Assembly: GCA_051885475.1 (NCBI GenBank)
Contig: JBJEXE010000028.1
Coordinates: 1-13,002, forward strand
Source of the DNA: UBA3637 sp051885475
GTDB lineage: Bacteria > Pseudomonadota > Alphaproteobacteria > CAAHEQ01 > UBA3637
Direction: 5' to 3'
DNA length: 13,002 nt
Shown here: positions 6,105 to 12,688 of the stretch, one piece after another
How positions within the stretch are numbered: the first letter of the stretch is position 1
How the letters are laid out: every line of letters begins with the position of its first letter
Made by a program: the position numbers and the translations under genes
The notes under the pieces: generated by a model
Told to the model about the DNA's origin: nothing
Databases searched by the model: none
Seen by the model: the letters and a program-made list of their open reading frames with translations, nothing else

Positions 6105-6257
6105 AATTTCTCCAATCTTTGATAGCAGGGCTTGGCCCTTTGTTTAAATAAAAAACCGGCACTGGCCCAGCAGGTCAGTAATGTTAAATAAAAATAAAAT
6201 TCCATATACTTCATCTTATTTTTCCGGTTTAAAAAATTCTTTTTGGCAATTTTTCTA

Positions 6258-6286
6258 TTGCAGTTTTTATTATAACAGGATATAAC
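6258..6286 (+). promoter_or_regulatory. amidase gene promoter
   Basis: TTGCAG (6258-6263), a 17-bp spacer and TATAAC (6281-6286). It is fully interleaved with the opposing rne promoter. The predicted leader is about 35 nt. Confidence 0.6.
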
Positions 6287-6297
6287 ACAATAAGCAA
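6269..6297 (-). promoter_or_regulatory. rne promoter
   Basis: On the - strand: TTGCTT (6297-6292), a 17-bp spacer and TATAAT (6274-6269), the same hexamers as the rpsU promoter. It predicts a 5' leader of roughly 155 nt before rne. Confidence 0.78.
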
Positions 6298-6327
6298 GAT
6301 TTTTTTTGAAAAAGGGAAAAATAGTTG

Positions 6328-7449
6328 ATGCGTTGGATAAAAAAGGCACTTTTGCTGTTTTTATTGTTAGGAGCGGGGATTTGTCAGGCTCAAACGATAG
6401 AGAATGTGCGGATGTCTGAAACACCGAATGAAGGTGTACGCTTTGTGGCTGATTTGGATAAGAAAGCCGAAGTGAAGGTCTTTCGCTTGGATAATCCCTC
6501 GCGTCTGGTAATGGATTTTGCCGGCACACGTTTCGGACAAAAAAATACGATTTCCTCAGCAGGTTTTATCAAAGGGGTACGAACGGGGGCTCCCGATAAT
6601 AAAACGGCCCGTATTGTTTTGGATTTACCCAGCTTTGAATTGACGGAAAAGCACTTTTTATTGGCTCCTCAAACGGGGAAAAATTGGCGTTTTGTGCTGG
6701 ATATGGATAAGGCGGGTGCCGCTTCTAAAAAAACAACCACTGTTGCGACGCCCGCTAAAACAGAAATGAAAAAGAAAATTATTGTTTTGGACCCCGGTCA
6801 TGGTGGGCAAGATCCGGGGGCTATTTCTGTTTCCGGCAAATATGAAAAAGACTTGACTTTAAAAATGGCCAAGGAAACAAAAGCCTTATTGGAAAAACGG
6901 GGATATAAAGTAGTTCTGACGCGTGATAAAGATTTTTATATTCCTTTGCGGGGCCGAATCAACAAGGCGCACGAAGCAAATGGGGATTTGTTTATATCCA
7001 TCCATGCGGACAGTGCCAAAAACAAATCGGCAACGGGACTCAGCATTTACACAATTTCGGAAACAGCTTCAGATAAAGAAGCCGCCGCGTTGGCCGAACG
7101 CGAAAATAAATCGGATATTTTGTTTGGAATGGATTTATCCGACTATCAGCCCGAAGTCGGGAATATCCTGATTGACATTGCCAAAAAATATGCGATGGAT
7201 CAATCGTCCATTTATGCAGATGAGGTGGTGGCTCAAATGAAAAGGCAAATAAAGTTGCGTGAAAAGGCCCACCGTTTTGCTGGTTTTGTGGTGCTAAAAT
7301 CCCCCAATATCCCGTCTGTTTTGTTGGAAATGGGATACCTGTCTAACCCGCAAGAAGACAGGCTTTTACAAAAAGAATCTTATCGTAAAAAATTGGGGAC
7401 TGCGCTGGCCAATGCGGTAGACACCTATTTTAAAAAATCGGCCAACTAA
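6328..7449 (+). CDS. amiC: periplasmic N-acetylmuramoyl-L-alanine amidase (AmiC type)
   Basis: This zinc hydrolase cuts the bond between MurNAc and the stem peptide, typically splitting septal peptidoglycan at cell separation. The protein has 373 aa. An N-terminal signal peptide has a Lys/Arg start and a Leu-rich core, with likely cleavage after Ala21. An AMIN domain (about 24-128) targets the enzyme to septal peptidoglycan. A Lys/Thr/Ala linker leads to the Amidase_3 domain (about 150-369). Zinc and catalytic residues are His158 in DPGHGG, Glu173, His226 in SIHADS and Glu334 in LLEMGYLSN. The segment between the last two (about 245-318) matches the autoinhibitory helical insert of AmiB and AmiC, so an EnvC- or NlpD-like activator is expected elsewhere (inference). 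The ATG at 6328 follows AAAGGGAAAA, and a TTG directly before it would add one residue. The stop overlaps that of the convergent 95-aa gene. Confidence 0.93.
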   Translation: MRWIKKALLLFLLLGAGICQAQTIENVRMSETPNEGVRFVADLDKKAEVKVFRLDNPSRLVMDFAGTRFGQKNTISSAGFIKGVRTGAPDNKTARIVLDLPSFELTEKHFLLAPQTGKNWRFVLDMDKAGAASKKTTTVATPAKTEMKKKIIVLDPGHGGQDPGAISVSGKYEKDLTLKMAKETKALLEKRGYKVVLTRDKDFYIPLRGRINKAHEANGDLFISIHADSAKNKSATGLSIYTISETASDKEAAALAERENKSDILFGMDLSDYQPEVGNILIDIAKKYAMDQSSIYADEVVAQMKRQIKLREKAHRFAGFVVLKSPNIPSVLLEMGYLSNPQEDRLLQKESYRKKLGTALANAVDTYFKKSAN

Positions 7450-7733
7450 CGACCGCGACTGCGGCTTAATAATTCTATGGTTAAATCTCCCGCTAATTCT
7501 TCTGTTTTATCTTGAGTGCCATTTTCGTCATCCAAAGATTTAATACCTTCTTTGGCGGCGCTTTTGCCAGCTACCTCTGCTACTTTTTTAAAGCCTTTTG
7601 CGCTCCGTATGTTGCTTAAAGCCAATCCGCTTCCTGGAAGAAGGGTGTTGATGGCTACTTCCATTGCAATTCCTTCTATGGCAGCTTGTGCCAAACGTTC
7701 TTTTAAACCTGATTTTTGAGTGGCTTTTGTCAT
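7446..7733 (-). CDS. hypothetical 95-aa protein
   Basis: I do not recognise this protein. It starts at ATG 7733 behind a strong AAGGAGG site and a good promoter, which supports expression. The N-terminus (1-15) is basic. A hydrophobic, Ala/Ile/Leu/Gly-rich segment (about 16-40) could be an amphipathic helix or a short membrane-active stretch. A second Ala/Lys helix (about 45-66), an acidic patch (67-82) and a basic SRSRGR end follow. An in-frame start at 7805 would add 24 residues and overrun the promoter, so it is rejected. Its TAG (7448-7446) overlaps the amidase TAA on the other strand by two bases, with no terminator between. It might be a small membrane-associated protein, but no function is claimed. 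Confidence 0.7.
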   Translation of the reverse strand: MTKATQKSGLKERLAQAAIEGIAMEVAINTLLPGSGLALSNIRSAKGFKKVAEVAGKSAAKEGIKSLDDENGTQDKTEELAGDLTIELLSRSRGR

Positions 7734-7752
7734 TTTGTTTCCTCCTTTTTTT

Positions 7753-7780
7753 ATTATATAACAAAATTTTAAAAAGGCAA
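7753..7780 (-). promoter_or_regulatory. promoter of the 95-aa gene
   Basis: On the - strand: TTGCCT (7780-7775), a 16-bp spacer and TATAAT (7758-7753), followed closely by the RBS and ATG. The leader is short, about 15-20 nt. Confidence 0.7.
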
Positions 7781-7813
7781 CTTTTTTAATAAGTGAATTC
7801 ATCAATAAAAAGA

Positions 7814-7842
7814 TTGCTTTTTATTTGAAAATAATCTACCCT
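7814..7842 (+). promoter_or_regulatory. possible cupin gene promoter
   Basis: TTGCTT (7814-7819), a 17-bp spacer and a weak -10 TACCCT (7837-7842). The -35 matches the other promoters of the window, but the -10 is poor, so this is tentative. Confidence 0.35.
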
Positions 7843-7868
7843 TCTTTTATCAACAGAAAGGATTAAAA

Positions 7869-8231
7869 ATGTCAATTACATATAAAGTGGGTGAACGGGG
7901 CGAACGTCCTTGGGGGACTTGGGAGGTCTTGGCCGTTGGGGAAGGCTATATCGTTAAACGGATTATTGTCAATCCGCATCAAAAACTGTCCTTACAATCC
8001 CATGAACACAGGGCTGAACATTGGGTGATTGCGATTGGCACAGGCTTGGTCACTTTGGATGACCGCGTGATTGAAGCCCCCATGGACACCCATATTTATA
8101 TAAAAAAACGCCAAAAACACCGGATGGAAAATGCCACGGACAGTCCTTTGGTTTTTATTGAAGTCCAAGCTGGAGATACCTTGGATGAAAACGATATTGT
8201 CCGCTATGAAGATGTTTATGGAAGAGCTTAA
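7869..8231 (+). CDS. stand-alone cupin, phosphomannose isomerase type II C-terminal family
   Basis: This is a 120-aa single-domain beta-barrel. It matches the C-terminal isomerase part of bifunctional GDP-mannose pyrophosphorylase/phosphomannose isomerase (ManC/AlgA), which is about 470 aa when complete. Family hallmarks are RPWGTWEVL (13-21), GYIVKRIIVNP (26-36), LSLQSHEHRAEHW (40-52) and the ending DIVRYEDVYGR (109-119). Likely metal ligands are His45, His47, Glu50 and His84. No nucleotidyltransferase domain lies nearby, so the protein stands alone. It could interconvert mannose-6-phosphate and fructose-6-phosphate for surface sugar synthesis, or be a cupin with another sugar-phosphate role. 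The RBS AAAGGA precedes the ATG. It is a single-gene unit ending in a strong terminator. Confidence 0.88.
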   Translation: MSITYKVGERGERPWGTWEVLAVGEGYIVKRIIVNPHQKLSLQSHEHRAEHWVIAIGTGLVTLDDRVIEAPMDTHIYIKKRQKHRMENATDSPLVFIEVQAGDTLDENDIVRYEDVYGRA

Positions 8232-8235
8232 CTTT

Positions 8236-8263
8236 ATCCCCCTTTTTACAGGGGGATTTTTTT
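8236..8263 (+). terminator. cupin gene terminator
   Basis: ATCCCCC (8236-8242), loop TTTTTACA, GGGGGAT (8251-8257), continuing into a run of seven T. Confidence 0.9.
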
Positions 8264-8283
8264 ATGAAAAATCATCTTTTTAC

Positions 8284-8312
8284 TTGCCTTTGCTTTCAAA
8301 AAATGCTAGGGT
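8284..8312 (+). promoter_or_regulatory. likely gyrA operon promoter
   Basis: TTGCCT (8284-8289), a 17-bp spacer and TAGGGT (8307-8312) in a GCTAGGGTAA context. The -35 is typical of the window and the -10 is atypical. It lies about 35 nt before the gyrA start. Confidence 0.5.
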
Positions 8313-8349
8313 AAACCTATTATAAGAAACACCAAAAAGTGAGGTTAAA

Positions 8350-11136
8350 ATGACAGAAGAATTAAATGAACAAACAGCCCTGGGGACAGGCACTTTAACA
8401 AATGATATTTTGCCGGCCGCCATTGAAGAGGAAATGCGTAAATCTTACCTTGATTACGCGATGAGTGTGATTGTGGCGCGTGCCCTTCCGGATGTGCGCG
8501 ATGGTTTAAAACCCGTGCATCGCCGCATTTTGTTCAGTATGTATGAAAACGGCTATGATTATAACAAGCCTTTCCGTAAGTCTGCCCGTATCGTCGGGGA
8601 TGTCATGGGTAAATATCACCCGCATGGGGACAGCTCTATTTATGAAGCCATGGTGCGTATGGCGCAAGATTTTTCCATGCGCGTCCCTTTGATTAGCCCT
8701 CAAGGAAACTTTGGGTCTATGGATGGGGATAAAGCAGCCGCCATGCGTTATACCGAAGCACGTTTGGCGCCTTCTGCCCACTACCTGTTGGAAGATATTG
8801 ATAAAGATACGGTGGATTTTGTGCCGAACTATGATGAAACATGCCAAGAACCGGCTGTTTTACCGGCACGCTTTCCGAATATTTTAATCAACGGATCAGG
8901 CGGAATTGCTGTGGGGATGGCCACCAATATGCCTCCGCACAATATGTCCGAGGTCTTATCCGCCTGTATTGCCACGATTGATAATCCGGCCATTACCATT
9001 GAAGAATTGGTGAATTACATTCCGGCGCCGGATTTTCCAACGGGGGGGATTATTTTGGGCCGTTCTGGGGCGCGTCAGGCTTATTTAACGGGGCGCGGGT
9101 CCATTGTGATTCGCGGACGTTGTTCCATTGAAGAAATCCGTAAAGACAAAACGGCAATCGTGATTACCGAAATTCCGTATCAGGTCAACAAGGCCGAAAT
9201 GATTATGAAAATTGCCCAGTTGGTGAAAGATAAGGTCATTGAGGGCATTTCTGATTTACGTGATGAATCTGATCGTCAAGGGGTTCGCGTGGTGGTGGAA
9301 GTTAAAAAAGATGCCTTCCCGGATGTGATTTTGAATCAACTTTATAAGTATACGCCCTTGCAATCCAGCTTTGGGATGAATATGTTGGCCCTGAACAACG
9401 GACGTCCGGAGTTGATGAACCTCAAGCAAATCATTGGCGCTTTCTTGGAATTTCGTGAAGAAGTGGTGCGCAGACGGACGGCCTTTGAACTCAATAAAGC
9501 CCGTGATCGCGCCCACGTATTGGTGGGTTTGGCGCTGGCTGTTGCCAATTTGGATAAAGTGGTGGAAATGATTAAGACCGCTCCGGATCCCGGCACTGCC
9601 AAAGAAAACTTGATGAAAGAACGATGGTTGGCTCAAGATGTGGCGGCTTTGATTGAATTGATTGATGAGCCGGATCGCAAGGTTGAAAACGGTGTCTATA
9701 TGATGTCCGAGGCGCAAGCCAAAGCCATTTTGGAATTGAAACTCAGCCGTTTGACGGGCTTGGAACGCGATAAGATTCACGCGGAAGTTGGTGAATTGGC
9801 GGGGGCCATTAAAGGCTATCTTTCAATTTTGGCCAGCAAAGAAAAAATTGATGCCATTATTCGTGAAGAATTGTGCAAAGTCAAAGAACAATTCCCCGAA
9901 GAACGGCGCACCACTATTGATGATGCCGACTTTGATCAGGATATGGAAGATTTAATTCCGCGTGAACAAATGGTGGTAACAACCACAAATACAGGATATA
10001 TTAAACGGGTACCGCTGGCCACTTATCGGGCTCAAAATCGGGGCGGTAAAGGGCGCTCCGGTATGTCCACCCGTGAAGAAGATACGGTTACGAATTTATT
10101 TGTGGCTTGCACACACAGTCCGCTCTTGTTCTTTTCAACGCGCGGAATTGTGTATAAAATGAAGACCTATCGTTTGCCGGAAGGCAGCCCCCAAAGTTTG
10201 GGTAAAGCCCTTATTAATTTATTGCCCTTACAGCAAGGCGAAACAATTACAACCATCTTGACGTTGCCTGAAACCGAAGAAGAATGTCAAAATCTGACGG
10301 TGATGTTTGCAACGGCACAAGGGAACGTCCGCCGGAATCGTTTGTCTGATTTTTGGCGCGTGAATCAAAACGGAAAAATCGCGATGAAATTGGACGAAGG
10401 TGATACCTTGATTGGCGTGGCTATCTGCGATGCAGAGCAGGATATTTTGCTTTCTGCTAAAAACGGCAAATGCGTGCGCTTCCCGGTGGAAGATGTCCGC
10501 GTGTTTGAATCGCGCGCTTCCAGTGGTGTGCGGGGGATGAAGTTGGCTGACGGGGACGAAGTGATGTCTATGTCTGTCTTGCGCCACGCCAAAGCCGATA
10601 TGGATAAGCGGGATGCGTATTTGAAGGAAGCTGCCGCTCGTCGTCGTGCAGCCGGGTTGGCCACCGAAGATGATAAAGTGGAAGCCGAAGGCACCAACAA
10701 TATCACTTTAACACCCGAAGAATTTGATAAAATGGCGGCTGAAGAAGAATTCATTTTGACACTGACTTCTGCTGGTTACGGTAAACGCACCAGTGCGTAT
10801 GAATACCGCATTACTTCCCGTGGCACGCAGGGTTTCATCAACATTAAAACGGATGAAGGCAAACGCGCCGCGACCGTTGTTGCCTCTATGCCGGTCAAAG
10901 AAAACGAACACTTGATGTTGGTGACGGACGGTGGTCAGTTGATTCGCACGCGTGTGGATCAAATTCGCATTGCTGGTCGGGCCACAATGGGGGTCATTAT
11001 TTTCCGCACAGATAAAAATGAAAAAGTGGTTTCTGCCACCTGTTTTGATGGGATGGAAGAAGAAACCGAGGAAACGCCTCTTGACAATCCAGAGCAAACG
11101 GAACAAATAATTCCGGGGGATGAAAATGCTGAATGA
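8350..11136 (+). CDS. gyrA: DNA gyrase subunit A
   Basis: This is the breakage-reunion subunit of gyrase (A2B2 with GyrB), which introduces negative supercoils using ATP. It has 928 aa. The winged-helix and tower region spans about 20-530. The active-site tyrosine is Tyr134 in AAMRYTEARL. The quinolone-determining region reads GDSSIYE with Ser95 and Glu99 (E. coli Ser83 and Asp87). Both residues occur naturally in susceptible bacteria, so no resistance change is evident. The C-terminal DNA-wrapping pinwheel carries the GyrA box QNRGGKG (562-568; E. coli QRRGGKG), which marks it as gyrase and not ParC. A charged insert at about 745-800, rich in Lys, Arg, Glu and Asp, interrupts the pinwheel. 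The tail is acidic. The start ATG has GTGAGG upstream. The stop overlaps the next gene by 11 nt, so at least four genes probably share the transcript. Confidence 0.97.
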   Translation: MTEELNEQTALGTGTLTNDILPAAIEEEMRKSYLDYAMSVIVARALPDVRDGLKPVHRRILFSMYENGYDYNKPFRKSARIVGDVMGKYHPHGDSSIYEAMVRMAQDFSMRVPLISPQGNFGSMDGDKAAAMRYTEARLAPSAHYLLEDIDKDTVDFVPNYDETCQEPAVLPARFPNILINGSGGIAVGMATNMPPHNMSEVLSACIATIDNPAITIEELVNYIPAPDFPTGGIILGRSGARQAYLTGRGSIVIRGRCSIEEIRKDKTAIVITEIPYQVNKAEMIMKIAQLVKDKVIEGISDLRDESDRQGVRVVVEVKKDAFPDVILNQLYKYTPLQSSFGMNMLALNNGRPELMNLKQIIGAFLEFREEVVRRRTAFELNKARDRAHVLVGLALAVANLDKVVEMIKTAPDPGTAKENLMKERWLAQDVAALIELIDEPDRKVENGVYMMSEAQAKAILELKLSRLTGLERDKIHAEVGELAGAIKGYLSILASKEKIDAIIREELCKVKEQFPEERRTTIDDADFDQDMEDLIPREQMVVTTTNTGYIKRVPLATYRAQNRGGKGRSGMSTREEDTVTNLFVACTHSPLLFFSTRGIVYKMKTYRLPEGSPQSLGKALINLLPLQQGETITTILTLPETEEECQNLTVMFATAQGNVRRNRLSDFWRVNQNGKIAMKLDEGDTLIGVAICDAEQDILLSAKNGKCVRFPVEDVRVFESRASSGVRGMKLADGDEVMSMSVLRHAKADMDKRDAYLKEAAARRRAAGLATEDDKVEAEGTNNITLTPEEFDKMAAEEEFILTLTSAGYGKRTSAYEYRITSRGTQGFINIKTDEGKRAATVVASMPVKENEHLMLVTDGGQLIRTRVDQIRIAGRATMGVIIFRTDKNEKVVSATCFDGMEEETEETPLDNPEQTEQIIPGDENAE

Positions 11137-11866
11137 TTGGCGGAATAAAAATGCGTGGGAAGTGATTTTAAATCATCAAGAACACGTTTATTTATTTCGC
11201 TTACAAGGGGCAGAACCGTCGGAATTGCAGGCCTTTTTGGATGAAATGGCGGCTAACCGAATTGAAGGCGTTCAGCAAAATGCGGCCGGTTTTTACAGCG
11301 CGATACGTAAAGGCGATTTGGTTTTTGCCGTGTCGGCTTTTGAGGCCGTTCAAAAATTATTGGATGTCTGGTTGCCGAAATACAAAACTTTTTGTGATTT
11401 TATTCGCTTAAAGCAAAAATGGGAGGAAGTTTTGATATTTGTCAACCGCCAACCGCGTGTTGCTTTTCGCACAAAAATAGAAGGTGTTGACCCGCATGAG
11501 GTAGAGCAGGCTCAACAATTCCTGCAAGAATTTATGGTGGATTCTTTTGTGGAGGAGGCGACCTTTGACAGCGAAACCATCCAACGCGGGGACAAAGTCT
11601 TGATGGTATCCAATCCAATCAGCGCGAATAATTTGCGTCGCGTGTGGGCCGTGGAAAAGGAAAAAAATACACTTCCGAAACCCTTTAAGCCTAAGCCGCG
11701 TTTGGGAAAAGGAAAAAGGGCAAAAAAAGGTAAGGGCCAATTGGACACGGGAAAATTTCGGCAGTCCCGAAAACCAAAGACGATTGAAACTGTTGAAATT
11801 GATTACTTGGCAACGCCTGAAACATCGGAAAAATTGATGCCTGCGGGTGCGGACAAAGGGGAATAA
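11126..11866 (+). CDS. unrecognised protein with two copies of a new repeat domain
   Basis: This is a 246-aa cytoplasmic-looking protein without signal or membrane segments. It has two similar domains, residues about 10-82 and 98-174. Both follow the pattern WxxIL or WxxVL, a beta-rich stretch, E-hydrophobic-xxA/F helix with FL, then a GD turn (RKGD, RRGD-like QRGD) leading to hydrophobic-x-V-S, and a closing helix ending LLDVW or LRRVW. A third copy forms the next gene product. After residue 183 comes a very basic linker (about 186-218, KPKPRLGKGKRAKKGKG), which could bind nucleic acid, and an acidic tail. The ATG at 11126 lies 7 nt after GGGGG and overlaps gyrA by 11 nt. The ATG at 11120 is too close to that site. 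Coupling to gyrA might suggest a link to DNA topology, but no function can be assigned. Confidence 0.85.
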   Translation: MLNDWRNKNAWEVILNHQEHVYLFRLQGAEPSELQAFLDEMAANRIEGVQQNAAGFYSAIRKGDLVFAVSAFEAVQKLLDVWLPKYKTFCDFIRLKQKWEEVLIFVNRQPRVAFRTKIEGVDPHEVEQAQQFLQEFMVDSFVEEATFDSETIQRGDKVLMVSNPISANNLRRVWAVEKEKNTLPKPFKPKPRLGKGKRAKKGKGQLDTGKFRQSRKPKTIETVEIDYLATPETSEKLMPAGADKGE

Positions 11867-11867
11867 A

Positions 11868-12215
11868 ATGGCTGATTATTTTGGAATACTGCAAAAAATC
11901 AAAAGTCGCGATGCGTGGGATAAAATTTTGATGGCGCCGGCTCCACGTTCAAAAGTGATTCATGAAGGGTATCGGATCAATCTTGAGCTGGAAAAAGAAG
12001 AAGAAATTGAACAGGCCAAAGAATTTTTAAGGGATGCTCATGTTGCTTTTGAAGACAGAATAGCCACTTCTTTTTCCGAAACGGTTGCCCCTGGCGACCG
12101 GACTTTGCGCGTGATTCACCAACAATCGGTGGTCAATTTACGTCAAATGTGGGCGAAAGAATTTGAAAAATCGCCTTTGTGTCAAGCTCTCAAAAGAGGT
12201 CAAGAAAGGAGATAA
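11868..12215 (+). CDS. unrecognised protein with a single copy of the repeat domain
   Basis: This is a 115-aa protein starting one base after the previous stop, with AAGGGG upstream of the ATG. Residues about 16-95 match the repeat seen twice in the preceding protein: AWDKIL (17-21 region), EEIEQAKEFL helix (45-54), PGDRTLRV (75-82) and NLRQMW (90-95). The tail is basic (KRGQERR). It has no signal peptide or membrane helix. The two proteins may interact or be products of duplication and fusion. Tight spacing implies translational coupling. An in-frame GTG start at 11847 would overlap the upstream gene and lacks a better RBS. Confidence 0.82.
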   Translation: MADYFGILQKIKSRDAWDKILMAPAPRSKVIHEGYRINLELEKEEEIEQAKEFLRDAHVAFEDRIATSFSETVAPGDRTLRVIHQQSVVNLRQMWAKEFEKSPLCQALKRGQERR

Positions 12216-12217
12216 AA

Positions 12218-12415
12218 ATGTGTCCTTGTCCATTTTGTACAACGATTGCTTTATTGTTAAGCCCATTGCTGTTTTTTAAAAAACCGCGGGAATGGGTGAA
12301 GAAAAAAATCCGTTTTCATCATACGCATTGCGCAGAATGTCAACGGCTGGAGCACGAAAAATGCCAAGCTGAGCATATTCAATGTACCTGTGTAAAATGC
12401 AGCCACAAAAAATAA
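12218..12415 (+). CDS. tiny Cys/His-rich membrane protein
   Basis: This is a 65-aa protein that starts two bases after the preceding stop behind AAGGAG. It opens with CPCPFC (Cys2, Cys4, Cys7), passes through a hydrophobic stretch (about 8-20), then a basic segment (21-32), and ends in a Cys/His cluster: His34, His35, His37, Cys38, Cys41, His46, Cys49, His53, Cys56, Cys58, Cys61, His63. Nine cysteines in 65 residues strongly suggest zinc or another metal. The CxxC pairs at 38/41 and 58/61 could form a small zinc-binding knuckle held at the membrane. I do not recognise the family. It is the last gene of the gyrA transcript. A longer reading from TTG 12179 overlaps the upstream gene and is disfavoured. 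Confidence 0.78.
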   Translation: MCPCPFCTTIALLLSPLLFFKKPREWVKKKIRFHHTHCAECQRLEHEKCQAEHIQCTCVKCSHKK

Positions 12416-12506
12416 AAAGCCTCAGGGAAATCCTCGTGGTTTGCCCTTCTTGACCATTCCGGCATCTTATCCCGCCTGTCATCCTCGGTCTCTTTTTTTA
12501 TTTTTC

Positions 12507-12605
12507 TGTCATCCTCGGGCTTGACCCGAGGATCCAGCAACATGATATTCCTTTGCTTATAAGGCCTTAAATCCTGCTGGATGCCCGATCGAGTCGGGCA
12601 TGACA
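12507..12605. repeat. interspersed palindromic repeat, copy B
   Basis: It opens TGTCAT (12507-12512) and closes ATGACA (12600-12605). The left hairpin has stem CCTCGGG/CCCGAGG around CTTGA, followed by ATCCAGCA. The right part has TGCTGGAT before a hairpin with stem GCCCGA/TCGGGC, so the whole element is an imperfect long palindrome. A truncated start of another copy (TGTCATCCTCGG) is at 12477-12488. The 273 bases between the cysteine-rich gene and the next gene hold only these repeats and the terminator below. An imperfect hairpin at about 12425-12446 lacks a T-run. Confidence 0.8.
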
Positions 12606-12635
12606 GGGGGTGATAAGTTCAGACAGTCAATTTTC

Positions 12636-12662
12636 AAAATCCCCCCGACTTTTCGGTCGGGG
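12636..12662 (-). terminator. terminator of the right-edge gene
   Basis: Stem CCCCGAC (12643-12649) with GTCGGGG (12656-12662) around TTTTCG. Read on the - strand it is followed by GGATTTTG, a short T-run. It lies 26 bases beyond the stop of the partial gene. Confidence 0.7.
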
Positions 12663-12688
12663 AAGTATAGCGATTTTAAACTGCCGGA

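Noticed and set aside
6029..6529. 166-aa frame on the - strand spanning the rne/amidase divergent region
   Set aside because: It runs antisense through the signal peptide region of the amidase and across both promoters. Only its last 61 codons, from 6214, deserve mention as a possible leader peptide.
8431..8710. Quinolone-resistance mutation in gyrA
   Set aside because: The key positions read Ser95 and Glu99. Glu at the second position is natural in many susceptible bacteria, so no resistance change can be claimed.
9256..9780. 174-aa and other long frames antisense to gyrA
   Set aside because: They lie inside a well-conserved gyrA and arise from its codon bias. No RBS or family features.
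12425..12446. Terminator of the gyrA operon
   Set aside because: GGGAAATCC and GGTTTGCCC pair only with mismatches and no T-run follows.
12477..12605. CRISPR-like array or IS end from the repeated TGTCATCCTCGG motifs
   Set aside because: There are no regular spacers and no transposase. The copies fit a palindromic interspersed repeat shared with the left edge.
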